A DNA stretch of 64,000 bases from contig JASBNA010000029.1 of the NCBI GenBank assembly GCA_038087015.1, forward strand, positions 434,001 through 498,000. The letters are read 5' to 3'. A program made the translations under genes and the position numbers. Positions within the stretch are counted from its first letter, which is position 1. The number at the start of each line of letters is the position of its first letter. Source of the DNA: Cerrena zonata (lineage: Eukaryota; Basidiomycota; Agaricomycetes; Polyporales; Cerrenaceae). Positions 12,073 to 23,670 of this stretch are shown in pieces. Under the pieces are notes generated by a model. The model saw only the letters and a program-made list of their open reading frames with translations, did not search any database and had not been told where the DNA came from.

Positions 12073-12355
12073 TTAGGAGCAGGTCTAAAGAGGAGGTCGG
12101 CGATTATTCGCAAGTTGTTTTGTCTGATCTAAGTAAATGACTTACACCGATGGTGAGAGTACCAGCGCCGCCTGGGAGTGCAATGGGGGCTTCAGTTGCA
12201 GTGCAACTCTCTCCAGCGGCTGTCACGGTGCAGCTGTCGACAGGAGCGGCGCCCATGAGGGTTACCTCAGCGCACGGAATAGCCTGTCTGGCCTTCAAAG
12301 TAACGCCATAGGCTGAGGCGGCGAGTGCGAGGATAGCGAAGACGTTGAAGTGCAT
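12073..12355 (-). CDS. Small secreted cysteine-rich protein, paralog 2
   Basis: Exon 1 (12146-12355) encodes a signal peptide (MHFNVFAILALAASAYG) and a KARQ processing-like site. A 61-base intron with a GTAAGT donor follows, and the last coding exon has four codons (12073-12084: Thr-Cys-Ser-stop). Total length is 73 residues. The segment LMGAAPVDSC aligns with VLGAAIPVDTC of paralog 1, but the first two cysteines of the C-x5-C-x-C cluster are missing, leaving four cysteines. That would remove one disulfide while keeping the rest of the frame. The ATG is again directly preceded by TAG, as if a 5' UTR intron ended there. It is predicted to be extracellular; function unknown. Confidence 0.75.
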
Positions 12356-12480
12356 CTATCGGAGTCGGTCAGAATGTCAGTACGATAGGTATATGTCGAC
12401 AACTTACATTTGTGGGCGGTGGTAGAAGATAAAGATTCAACGGTGTCGTTGTGTTCTGAGAGTTGGGGTGTTGTCAGGGC

Positions 12481-12488
12481 TTATATAC
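12481..12488 (-). promoter_or_regulatory. TATA box of small secreted protein 2
   Basis: Reads GGTATATAA on the minus strand, about 128 bases upstream of the start codon, matching the spacing in the paralogs. Confidence 0.5.
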
Positions 12489-13317
12489 CTTTCATGACCA
12501 CAGACGTCATGGGTAAGAGGCTTGCTGCGGCAGACAGAAGAATTCATGTACATATGTCAAGAAGAACGACTATAATGTCGTAGAATCACATCCAGGTGAC
12601 ACACCTGTGGCCGAGAACTCGGTTGGATGCGAAGAAGTTGAGAGACATAGATGTGGTGTGCACCTTTGTTTCCAGAGAATAGTCGGAACTTGTATCTTGT
12701 CCAATGGGGACAAATTGCCAAACGAAAGCAAACATTTCATGAAAACATACGCCCAATTGTAGAAAGATGGCCTACCTGTACAGGTGTGATATTGCCATGG
12801 TCTATTTTTTTGCACTCCTGAGTTAGATGTTCCAGAGTACTGGTGGAAGTGCTCACCCGTTTCTGCAGAACTGAATGACTTCATACATCATCCGTTAAAT
12901 CATACGGTGTTGAATGTGAGTACGAGTGCCGAAAAGCTTGAGTTTATGGGCTCCATGAGTCCCTTGGGGCGAGCAGGTACACAAACCTACTCCACCTGCG
13001 GGGTGTATAAGGGAGACGAAGTACTCTGACTCAGTAAAATTTCGGGCTATTTTCGTTAGCAAAGAGAAGGTGCGCGCCTGAACATGAGGATGTTGCAGGG
13101 ACTTCATCCTCTGAGAACGGAAGGGAACGGGATAGTTTTCGTCAACTTCTTTAATTATCCACAATGACAGCGTGGTAATAGTCTTTCAATAAAATTTCGT
13201 TTCGTTTGAAATAACCGTATGCTTGTTTCCGTCTTACTTCTACAAGACTGATTCACGGTGATATATGGAAGAGATAACATATCCGTATCCCAATGTTTCT
13301 CCAGGGATGCATTCTCT
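12489..13317. other. Intergenic region between secreted protein paralogs 2 and 3
   Basis: Only short shadow frames; nothing recognisable. Confidence 0.5.
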
Positions 13318-13664
13318 TCAGCCGGAGCAGGTCTAACAATACATTAGTTTGAGTCCCAGCATGACACTGGTGGGAGTAAACGTACACCAAGAGAAACTGA
13401 GAATGTTGCGGGAGATCCCAGTTCGGGTAAACTAGGTAATCCGGCCGTGAACACAGAGCTAGAGGCAATGCATTCTCCAGAACCAGTCGCAGCGCAACTA
13501 TTGACAGTGGTCGGGATGCCGGCGGCGGACATAGTTCCCGTAATGCAATTGCAGCTAGAGTCAACAGAACAGGTACTATGTCTTGTGTGCATTGACAAGG
13601 AGCTACCATACACTGTCATAGCAAGTGCAGCGGTAATGAAGGCGGTACGAATATCAAGTATCAT
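13318..13664 (-). CDS. Small secreted cysteine-rich protein, paralog 3
   Basis: Exon 1 (13386-13664) encodes an N-terminal hydrophobic signal (ITAALAMTVYG), then TRHSTCSVDSSCNC, which repeats the C-x5-C-x-C cluster of paralog 1. A 53-base intron (GTACGT donor) is followed by a last coding exon of five codons (13318-13332: Thr-Cys-Ser-Gly-stop). Total length is 97 residues with six cysteines at positions equivalent to those of paralog 1. The start codon is preceded by GGCAG, again a perfect acceptor. The dibasic-like processing site of the other two is weakened to TRH. Predicted extracellular, function unknown; tandem duplication with divergence is the simplest origin. Confidence 0.75.
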
Positions 13665-13784
13665 CTGCCAAGAAAAAGTAAATACTACTAGTACCGGGGA
13701 GAAAAACTTAAATATAACTACATTTTCGCAGTGGATAGAGATTAGGAGTAATGTTGTACTTAAAGCTAATGGCTCTGGAGGGGC

Positions 13785-13794
13785 TTTTTATACC
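13785..13794 (-). promoter_or_regulatory. TATA box of small secreted protein 3
   Basis: Reads GGTATAAAAAG on the minus strand, roughly 125 bases upstream of the start codon, as in the two paralogs. Confidence 0.5.
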
Positions 13795-15191
13795 ATTTCG
13801 ATGAGAGTCCACATCATCGTTGTTGACGAGGGTGTGAATATTGGCGAAAAGCCCGCCAGTGACAATGCACAATGTAGGCAAAAAGAACCTATTTATTGGA
13901 TATAGGGATGAGTAAAACACTCGCGGACGGAGTCTGTAAGTCTTGGTGGATACTTTAACCTTTCTCCTGATGAAAGAAGGTTTGATGTTGTAAGCTAAAT
14001 TGACGGTACATATGAAGTACTTGGCTATAATATTCTTGAGGCATTCGCGTCTAGTTGAAAGGTACGACGGCAACGCAGTGATCTTTCCTTGAAAAACAAG
14101 CTGCCCATATAATGATGAATTGATGGGGCATATCGGCAAATGATATACTGGGGGTCATACGGGGCGGCGTATGCTGAGGACTGAATACTGGACATCCTCG
14201 GAGAAAGCATGAGGTTAACGGCTCCGGCTGACGCTTCTACGGTCAGGTACACATTCACAGGCCACTTGGGAAGTGTGCACGGATCGACGGGGTTTCTGGT
14301 CACCAATCACCAAAGTAAGTGAGAAAACTTCGCCTGGAGGTTTCAAGAAATCCATTATTACCGAGTAATCCAGTAATAGATCGCGTCGAAGCGGTCATTG
14401 ATTCAACATACATGAGTTGAGTGACTCACGGGTAACTTCTCCTGAGAGTAGAAGTCAATAGTTAAGTTTCTTCTACAGGTATTTGAAACAGATTTGAACT
14501 TCGTGAGAGAAGACACAATCAGAGACATTTTTAGCCACATCTAATTGGTATGTGCGAGGATCCAGAGGTCACGGGCGATAGTATAGTACCGAGACGAAGC
14601 AAGCGTCGATCCGTGGGTCGTGGGGCTAGTCCGTGGAGTATGTACCAGTTTACTTCGGGAACCTTCTATCATGATGTAATGCTCGAGTGCGATCACGGCT
14701 CTAAGAAGATGACGCTCGATTTGAGATCATAAGGCAGCTTGATAGTTCTGTGGGGAACTGAAGGAAGATAGCAGTTTTCTCCAAGATATTCTGAGTATTT
14801 TGACTTGTAATTCATATGGGTGTCATGGCTTGGATATATGGGCCTATTCGACAGGTTGTCGCAATAGTAACCGGAGTGAGTGAGTAGATAGACTATGACA
14901 GTCATGATGATATAACGATGGAAGATAGGAGTAGAAGGCAGCTCGGCACATTAATATATGCATTATGTCACTGACCAAGAATATGCCAGTGAGAGTTCAC
15001 AAACAATTAATACCGTCTTGACCGTCGAGTCCGACTCAAGCCGAATCGTCACAAATCCTTATTTGCCTATGTTTTGCAAGAACTTCAACAAAGTTCCCTG
15101 TTTAGGAAAGGTTTCGATCACTTTTCGTTGCTCCCGCTGCTTCCTTCCCACCATTACCATTTTCTTTGCATCGCAGTTTCGGGTAGTAACG
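13795..15191. other. Gene-poor stretch upstream of NOP53
   Basis: About 1.4 kb. Short open frames on both strands show no recognisable domain, codon pattern or consistent introns. The last 150 bases are probably the NOP53 5' UTR and promoter (CT-rich before the ATG). Confidence 0.5.
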
Positions 15192-16889
15192 ATGACTGTA
15201 ACATCGACAACAAAAGCAGCAAAAAGCTCCAAATCCGTCATCGGAGCACCTTCACAACGTACTCAACCTAGCCGGAAAGGCAAGAAAGCCTGGCGTAAAA
15301 ATGTCGACCTTGATGAAGTCGAGGAAGTATTAGAAGAGATCAGAGTAGAAGAGCGGTTAACTGGGTATGTTCTCCGACTAATTCCCTTTCCCTCTCATTC
15401 TTATCCTTTGCAGCTCTGCGTTACATAAAAAGGCAGATGATGAGCTTTTTCAAATCGACGTCAAGGGAGACGAGAATGGTCGGTTCTGCTCATCTACATC
15501 GAATTGTTTCCCTCTAACACGTACATGTATCGTGATCAGTCCGCAAATATCTGCCAAAATTTTCATCTTCACAATTGACTTCTGCTAAAATCCTCGCCCA
15601 ACGTTCTGCCGTCCCTGCCGTCGTTTCCCGAAGAACAAGCTCAACATCAGGTCACAAACGCAAATTGACACATGAGGAAAAGGATCGACTACTTCGGATG
15701 GGCAAACGTATGCGAAAAGGTCCCTTCAATGGGGTAATGGATCCCACTGAGATGGGTGCGGGTAGTGCTTTACTGGAGGTCAGCGAGGCTGTTAAAGCAA
15801 GCGGGAGTTACGATGTTTGGAATACTCCCAAGGAGGTAGAGATGGAAATAGATGGGGTTATACCTGGGAGGGAATTGAAGTTCAAGGTACACTTCACTCA
15901 TTCAATCCCTCGTCTATCTCGGAATCTGAACATTATTTACATCCGATCTAGGCACCTAACCATCCTCATCCTAGACAACAAATCGCTGTATCCGCGGTTC
16001 CCAAACCTCATGAAGGCACCTCATACAATCCACCAGTCATCTCCCACCAGTCTCTTCTTCTCTCAGCACACGAAGTCGAAGTGAAGCGTGTGAAAGAGGC
16101 CGAGGAAATGAAGCAGATCAAGGACCAAATGGATGAAGCGAGGAAGGTTGCCGGAACCCAACCTGGCGTCCTTAGTATGAAGACCGATATCCTCAAGATG
16201 GTCAAGATGAGGAGGAAGAAGAGGACCTTGAGGAGGGTATTAAGCCGACACTGAAGATGCCAGAACGCAAAACGAAGCAAGAAAGGCGGAAGGCAGAACA
16301 GCGAAAAGCTGAGGTATGTTGTACTTCTCAAGGACTGTATCACTGTCTAATGACATTCTCCGACAGAAACGAGTCTTGCTAGAAAAAATGGCACAAAAGC
16401 GTATGCTTTCCACCGTCTACGCTGCTAAATCGCTTCGAAAATCTGCTGTCAAGTCACGGCAGGAACGGGAGCAACTCGTAGCTCAACAACGGAAGCTGGA
16501 GGAGGAGGAACGTATGAAGAAGGGTCTCGCTGGACAACGACTAGGAAAGCATGTCGTACCTGAGGGTCAAATTGATGTTCAGCTTGGAGAGGAGCTTTCT
16601 GAAAGTTTGCGTGGTCTCAAGGTTGGTGCAGGTTTCAAGTCGAGCTCTACCAGACATTGACCATCTCTTTTTTGCAATAGACTGAAGGTAATCTCTTCCG
16701 TGACCGATTCCTCAATATGCAACATCGCGCCCTCGTGGAGCCTCGGGTTCCGGTCCTGTACGTACCTCTTCCATTGCCTCTAGTTTGTGTTTACTTAGAC
16801 GTGCCATGTATAGACCCAGAAAACGCACGAGAAAGATCAAGGAGTACGAGAAACATGCCTTCAAGCGATTCGACAGGGACAACCAATGA
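15192..16889 (+). CDS. NOP53: Ribosome biogenesis protein NOP53 (GLTSCR2 homolog), one apparent frameshift
   Basis: A nucleolar 60S biogenesis factor which, in yeast, recruits the exosome cofactor Mtr4 for 7S/5.8S rRNA processing. Exon 1 has the family hallmark SRKGKKAWRKNVD; later exons give DELFQIDVKGDE, KRKLTHEEKDRLLR, YNPPVISHQSLLLSAHEVEV and, at the end, NLFRDRFLNMQHRALVEPR and KEYEKHAFKRFDRDN. Several 50-60 base introns separate these, and the last one leads to a short C-terminal exon. Around 16190-16193 the frame changes: upstream reads MKTDI, downstream reads QDGQDEEEEEDLEEG. One extra C at this CC run would restore a single frame, and no usable intron was found. An assembly indel is the most likely cause for an essential gene. 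It is convergent with CSN1. Confidence 0.85.
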
Positions 16890-17114
16890 TAGTCTGATAT
16901 CTCCCTGCTTGTATTTTTTCAATCACCTTGTGCTCTCGTTATATTGTTCATCTTACGGATCTTGGATCGACCGGTGTTGGCATGATACTTTGATGATGGT
17001 AAAACACTGAGTGATAACTATTGCTACATACACAAGTACACGATAACGAGGTAAGAAACTATGCAATATTCAGCCGATATGGGTCTACTAAGGAAGGTGA
17101 GGGTGATGCAGGTT

Positions 17115-19014
17115 TCAACGAGCATCTCCACCACCCATCAGCAAGTCGGCCATAGCGACATTCTGTGTCCCGGTCTTGGGCTGCTTAACGATGAGGTCGG
17201 CTTGTTGTCTATTGTATAATGCGTCAAATCATATCCCTGATTCCATGACAGAGAGTATTGATTACTCACAGTCGCATGCGCAAAAGCAACTTGCGGTTCG
17301 TCGCTTGCATGTCGGTTCCCGATTTGACAGCTCTTGCGAAAAGCTCCGCACGCTGGTCGACAGTCTTCGCTTTCAAGATCTATACGATCACCAGTAGATT
17401 AGTATTTCGATTGCACAGGGTGTATGAAACGCTGTCATACCTTGTTCTGTCGGTCAACACGAGCCTGAATATCACCCTTCTGGATGAGGTGCACGATTTG
17501 CTGCTCAAGTCGCTCTACTGTCCATCCGAACGCTTGGCTCATGCGCTCTAGCTTGATCGTGGCGAAGGGTTGGAAGTATAGGATGAGGGCACGGTTCTGA
17601 ATATCCGCTACTAGGCTATTGACATGGTTCGACAGGTAGATATCAGTGTAATGACGAGTCTGACAGAGAGCGATATTAGGCTTTACTTCTCCCTTTCATC
17701 GGAGAATAAGGGAACAGACGAACCGAGAACTTTTCCAAGGTTTCCAGAACGACCTTGAACTTGTTACTCATATACGCCTCGATAAGTTCTCGGACATAGG
17801 GTTCTTGTTCGATATAGACACCAAAGTTGTCGTTCTCCAGGACGGCAGTCTTGATCGCTGAGCGGCTGTAGGTGGCCAGAGCACAAAGGGTGCCGTAGAT
17901 AGCAACATCGCCAGGTCCAACAATCTATTCCAATAAATCAGACTCCCTAAGTTATTACCAGTATGAATATAATGTTTACTTTGTTTGCCCATTCGTCTAG
18001 GTTCTTGACCGGACCAGCTTTCAAAAAGGCTTGGGCTGCTTTGTCGTATGTCCCTTGTCCAAGGTACGATAATCCTGTGGCAACATCGAGTTTTGTCTGG
18101 ACTTTCTCGCGTTCGGCAGCTGCTTTCTGTTTGGCGACGAGTTGAGCATCAGGAGGGAGTTGTGCTGCTTGAGCTGCATTGGGTGGGACATTGCTACGAG
18201 CTGCAGATGAATCAAGGGCGCCATCTGCTTTGAAGACGTATGTGGGTACATGGGAGTAGTTTCGTTGTTCAAGTAGCAGCTGAAGCACACAATGAGTCAC
18301 ATATAAAGGTAAAGAAGACTTGGTATACCTCAAGTACGGACATGCACATATCTACGACATGTTGACTAGACGAGCAGAATTCTCTAGACTTGGAGTAATG
18401 TTTCAGAGACGATGAATAGTCTCCTATGCTTCGGAAGAAATGTCCAAGATCCCTATGAGCCATCTCAAGTATACTATCAGCTGAAGCAGGATATATCGCA
18501 GTCGCATTAACTCACCCGAATGCTCTCTCTGATCAGGTTGGTTGTGTATGTCTTGAGCTCAACTTCCAATTTCGACTTCTCTGCATTGTTCTTCGTATTT
18601 GTCGTTTCGATCCAACGAATATCAATCATGGGAAGTTCAGTGACTGGTGTTAGACTACCGTCTTGAACTGATCTGGATACAGTCTCATATGCAGTAATGA
18701 GGCTCTGGTATAAACCAGGATCGCGACCTTCCTGGATTCGTGCAAGGGCCAATACATATGCTTGTGGCGCAATAGTTGGACAAACAGATATAATGTGAGT
18801 CAAGCGGTCCACTGCGGTTCTTCCTGTCTTATACAGCTCAAAGCCAGTTGTGAGCATTATACAGTGTATCGTTCGTACCAGAATATGCGGCAATATAACT
18901 CTCCAGATCGAACGGATGGGCATCATCTATCGGAACGAATGTTGGCTTCTTGCCAAATACTTTTGCAGAAGATGAGACAAGATATTCAGTTTCGTCGATC
19001 ATGTCCATATCCAT
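17115..19014 (-). CDS. CSN1: COP9 signalosome complex subunit 1 (PCI-domain protein)
   Basis: CSN1/GPS1 is a scaffold subunit of the COP9 signalosome, which removes Nedd8 from cullins. The start at 19014 gives [13 protein letters not shown], then [14 protein letters not shown], an intron, and [17 protein letters not shown]. The central helical part contains the diagnostic [20 protein letters not shown] and [18 protein letters not shown], followed by [22 protein letters not shown] and the PCI winged helix region ([35 protein letters not shown]). The C-terminus ends [13 protein letters not shown] at 17115. At least seven exons with canonical short introns were followed. It is convergent with NOP53 and lies next to tRNA-Ala. 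RPN7 of the proteasome is the nearest alternative, but the N-terminal and the AHRDLG motifs favour CSN1. Confidence 0.85.
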
Positions 19015-19158
19015 CTTGTCAAGTGTGGTGTTGTTGAATGTACAAAGTCGACTATGAACGAGGCGGTATCTTGCAGAGCGCGACTAGCGATGTTCCTAGG
19101 TTTTGGAAGCCATATGGGACCTGCCGACTACAATCCTACAGCATCGGCTTCCCGTAAA

Positions 19159-19240
19159 GGGCATTTGGCACAGTGGTAGCGCGCACGCTTCGCATTCTTT
19201 GACATGCGTGAGGTCCAGGGTTCAATCCCCTGAATGTCCA
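19159..19240 (+). tRNA. tRNA-Ala (anticodon CGC) with a 10-base intron
   Basis: The acceptor stem GGGCATT pairs with AATGTCC and includes a G3:U70 pair, the alanine identity element. The D arm GCAC...GCGC has one A-C mismatch where the usual base is G. The anticodon stem CACGC/GCGTG encloses TT-CGC-A, then about ten extra bases, then T, which fits an intron after position 37. The T arm CAGGG-TTCAATC-CCCTG is perfect and the discriminator is A. A short T-run follows at 19242-19245, as expected for Pol III termination. Confidence 0.9.
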
Positions 19241-19541
19241 GTTTTATGGCGTGAGAGCCGCATTTTTATTCCGACGCAAACACAGTGAGTATCTGTACAA
19301 ATAAGTGAGTGTCCGTACAAACTGACAAACTGTGGTTAATTATCTGAGTGTGGGAACCAAGAAATCCTGCCTCCCATGTAATCACGATGAGATATGCCAG
19401 GGTGATCTGATTTCGATGGCCGCTCAGACACCACATAATGTACATACAAATCTCATTGAATAGTATACCAAAACAATGCAAGCCCGTCTAATACGAATGT
19501 CCCCTGTTTCTACCCTAATAAATAACCTGGAGAGTGGTCTC
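19241..19541. other. Intergenic between tRNA-Ala and the P450 3' end
   Basis: Probably the P450 3' UTR; nothing else recognised. Confidence 0.5.
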
Positions 19542-21997
19542 TCAACCCAGGTACGGGGTAATCTTCAAGGGCATACGTCCACCCTGACTCTCTTCGCCTC
19601 TAACAACAGGGATTAGGGAAGCAAATAAATATCCATCCGCGACAAAGTCATCCCGAGGAAGGCTGAAGACATAATTGCGAAGAAGAGAATAAAGCAGAAT
19701 CTTCAATTCCAAATGGGCTAAATTGCGATGTCATGAGCCATAAACATTACAGTTGATTGTAAGAAAAACATACCAAGACGCAGACCGATACACATGCGAG
19801 GCCCTGCACTGAAGGTGAGGAGATTGGCCCAGCCCTGTGTCAGTACGTCTTTGGAGGGGAGTGTCTTCTCGTCAAGCCAACGTTCCGGTCGGAAGGCTTT
19901 ACCATCACCCCATACGCGGTTCAGGGTGTTAGAGCCAATAAACGCAATGACGATAGTCTGATTGAACGTGTTTAGCGAAGCTGCATACTGCGTTGGAACA
20001 GATCACTCACGTCTCCCTTGCGAACATGCACTTCCTTCAAGACGGTGCCGTCTGGCTGTGTGATAGGGAACTTGAGAGGCACGACGTCATCTTCCAATGC
20101 CTGTTCATAGCGTAATCAAGTTATTTGTAAGCACAACAGCAAGTATTATACTCACAACACGCTCAGGATCAGAGACAGCGTAGATACGGATTCTATAAAA
20201 AGTGTAATCATTTACTTCAAGGCATACGCAACAAGAAAAAATGAAACGTACGCTTCTTTGATGACGGCATCGAAGTATGGGAAGGCAGTCATAGAAGCCC
20301 AGTCCTTTTCAGTGGGCTCGCCATTAAAGGACAGTAGCTCTTCCCGGAGTTTGTTTTGAATACGTTGATCACGAGCGAGCTAATGAACTCAGTTGGTATG
20401 GGAAAAAATGGGCAAACAAAATAAACATACAGCATAGAGACACCAAGTCTAATATTTGACATTAGTTCATCGTGTCATTAAAAAAATTAAACAAAACATA
20501 CCGTAGTAGCTGAGGTACTGTCGAAACCAGCAAAGCTAATGGGATATTAGTAACGAGTCATGTTACCTAGAACCAAGCACTTACATCAAGGTAGAGATCT
20601 GTTAAATTATAGTCAATACCAATAGCTCCCGATAGAGATCGTTTACTCACATTATCCCTTAGGTAATGACCAGTCATCTCTCCAGACCGGACTGTGGGCA
20701 ATAGAACTATCAAGAAATGCCGCTACAAAATAGTACTTGCAACTTGAACTTACGGAGAGTAGATAGCAGATCTTTACCCTTGATCGAAGATGTATTTGCA
20801 TTGCGCTTAGCGGACTCTATGACCTCTGTCGCTAAAGGTTCAACAGCGCCCTTGATATCGCCTTGAGCTTGAATCGAAGGGAGAGGCAAATGGGCGATCC
20901 AGGGGAAGGCGCGTAATCGAGCGGCCATCTATCGTCAATAGAACTATTTATATCGTGCCTCTACAACCATGAGTTCGAACAAACAACTGACCTTGAAACC
21001 GTCAGGCTTGATAACTTCGTTTCCAAAGTTTCTCCAGTTATCTCGGAGCTCTTGAGAGCCACCCTCAAGGCAGCCAAAGTCCATGTTAAGAGCAACACGT
21101 CCGAATACGTCAAGACTAGAGAATCACTTTGTAAGAGTTGAATTGGAGAAAACAGGAATAACATACGTTGTCTTCGAAATAATGTCATGAACATCGATGA
21201 CACCATCACCTTCGTCCATGAGCTGAGAGAACTTGTTGACACAATGTTCAATAACCTCTCGCATCATCGGACCCATAGCATTCACAGCTTCTTGTCTATG
21301 GGCGTTATGATTTCAGTATTTTTGGATACTTTGCGATGCATATGTACGTAGGATACTCACGAGAACACCGGCACCAGCTGTTTCCGTTGAGTCTTGTGTT
21401 GTTCGCCCTCGACGTACACTAATCGATCGGAAATAGAGTTAAGCTATAGACTTTAGCTTCCGAACCAGTCAAATTCGATCACACACCTAAGCCTTCGCCT
21501 ACAGTTCGTTTGACGAATGGACGAGTGAAGGTTGATTTCGTGTAGTTGTAGCAGTTTGTCGTCAGGATGTGATGGATTGTACCGGGATCTGCAGTGAGAA
21601 GCTATCATGACCTTAGAAACATCCAGACTATTTGTTAATTAAATATGAGCTTACGATCTTTCCTGTGTAGAGTGGAGCTCGAAGTTTGACACTTGGGCCA
21701 TATTCGTCAAACAACTTGGACCAATGCACGCCTGCAGGTACAAGATGAGCATCTTTGAAGTGTCCCCACAATTGACTCGAGCATGGCTAAGATGAATCGG
21801 GTTCAAGTTAGTATCGAATGTGGAATGCAACTACATATCTATAGTCTAGCACTTACAGGTTCGGGTACGCCTTTGAAGGATTCGGGACGCGTGAGCCATT
21901 TCAAGATGAAGAAACCAGCGACTGCGATAGGGCCCCATATCCAAAGCGGATACTGCCCTTTCACAGAATCACTAACATTCTCGAGGATAGAAGACAT
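19542..21997 (-). CDS. Cytochrome P450 monooxygenase
   Basis: The start at 21997 gives a membrane-anchored N-terminus (YPLWIWGPIAVAGFFILKWL), and the protein ends GGRMPLKITPYLG. All P450 marks are present: the I-helix AGFDSTSATT, the K-helix E-x-x-R in VIKEAIRIYA, the PERW-type motif in AFRPERWLDE, and the heme-binding loop FSAGPRMCIG with the axial Cys. At least ten exons with 50-60 base introns were traced, including very small ones around 20440-20600, a usual P450 gene structure in Agaricomycetes. It is a class II microsomal enzyme needing P450 reductase; family and substrate cannot be fixed from sequence alone. Neighbours are housekeeping genes, so there is no sign of a pathway cluster here. 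Confidence 0.9.
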
Positions 21998-23670
21998 CGT
22001 GCTTGACCTTAGCACGCAAACGAAGCTACCCACACTGGCCGGCCTATGCATTTATATGGGATATGATTACTTTCGGACTTCACATGTCTCACCAAGCAAC
22101 CCACTGAGACACCTGCCACTGCCAACTAATTATAGTGAAAATACTTTTCATGGCGTGGTGCATTCGAGCTGTCCACCGAGGGGATCGCCGAAGCCATCAC
22201 TTTATTTCGAACATTCCGTGGGTTGTTTGATAAAGGGGCCCTTTTTCCGGACGTTCGTGATTATCGAAAAGCTAACCTGGAAATAAATTGAGATCCCCGA
22301 GATCTTCAAGATGCTCCAGATCTGGGTAATGCCAGACATCAATCGACACATTTGTATTGGTTGCACAATGCGGAATCTTCACGGAGAAGTCCCCAACCAA
22401 CACACCACCGATGTCGCATCATCCAATCAGGGCATTCCTTTCTCACCATGCCCTTGAGAGTAAACTGGAGTACACCTAGACCTGTGTCAGAAATGACTGT
22501 CACCGAATGGCCGAGTTGAGGGACGAGAGACAGCCTAGCCTAACATTTTTGACATTGAAGACAGCCGAGCCTGATTGAAGAGTTATAGAGTCAGTATAGA
22601 GTAGAGTCTTGGCTCAATCATAAGGCCATCGTTGAACTCACGCCCAGACGTACGAAAGTTGAATACGACCGGCGTCCACCTGTCAAAAGTAGTAATCTTA
22701 CAGGTACTACTGGATGCGCATTGCGTAGATTGGCCCATCTTTGTGGAGTGAAAGGACACCGAAGCGACTCACACGAGATAAGCGTTTGCAATGGAGTGCC
22801 TGGGCCTAGTACGTCTGCTGTTTTCAGACTATGACCCCAGTCATGAATCACAGTCAGCCTGAAGCGGCCTAGCTGCGCAAGAACACGCGCATTGAGGTTC
22901 TGAGTGAGACATCTCTTCCTTCGGTGTTCGGTGAGCAATAGTTCTACATTTCGGTCTCCGTCCCGCTTAACACCACGCGTAGACAACATTCGTACTCACC
23001 TAAGTGATAGAGTTCTGACTCATGGATGGTGTCTTTAGAAAGGACAAAAGCCTTTTCTGTTGTTGCCTATGAATAGGACTTGGTTACACCGCCGACGTGA
23101 ACCCGTCTAATTTCGATATCGTAGAGAGGAGACAGGAGGAGACATGAAGATAGTTTGTTCGGTCTTAGACAAAACGTTGACCGAGCAACGGAACAATCTT
23201 TCATGTCTTCATATACTCTTACCAAAATGGGTAGTGGCGATCGGGATCATGTAAGCAAAAACAATGTTTATCCTACCGTACCGCGTATGGAAAGAGCCTA
23301 TGGAAACAGTCCCCAGTCACAGGTACTGCACAACATCTCATGGATTCATTTATGAGAAAAGCGGGCTTGCAGGACACCGAGCTCTTCAAACATTATTGAC
23401 ACATGAAAGCAATGACGTCACATATGTGTGTCTCCAACCTGAGGCTAAATTGTGCAATGCAATATTCGGAACCGCGCGCCGCATCCAGGCTTAACAGATT
23501 CATGCAATTCTACAAGTACCTTTACGTACATACTACACGAGAAGCGTAGCTATTTTAGATTACAAGTGTGCAGGATGCATCGAATACTTTCTCTACTTCT
23601 TCTATGCCAGTATAGTTTAAATTGCTGGTCGTTCGCCACCTTGACAGTGCTCGGAGTTCAGCTGTGCTTT
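21998..23670. other. Intergenic region between the P450 and threonine synthase genes
   Basis: About 1.7 kb. A TTTATATG element at about 22050-22057 is a candidate TATA box for the P450. The remainder has scattered short open frames on both strands, none with a recognisable motif or coherent splicing. Confidence 0.5.

Noticed and set aside
9809..13664. Hydrophobin identity for the small secreted proteins
   Set aside because: They have four or six cysteines, not eight, and lack the double-Cys pairs.
16081..16175. Intron explaining the NOP53 frame change
   Set aside because: It would remove a stretch that reads as typical NOP53 coding sequence (KEAEEMKQIKDQMDEARK); a one-base indel is simpler.
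22618..22989. Minus-strand 123-residue open frame in the P450/THR4 gap
   Set aside because: No domain, no intron structure, no coding-like composition.
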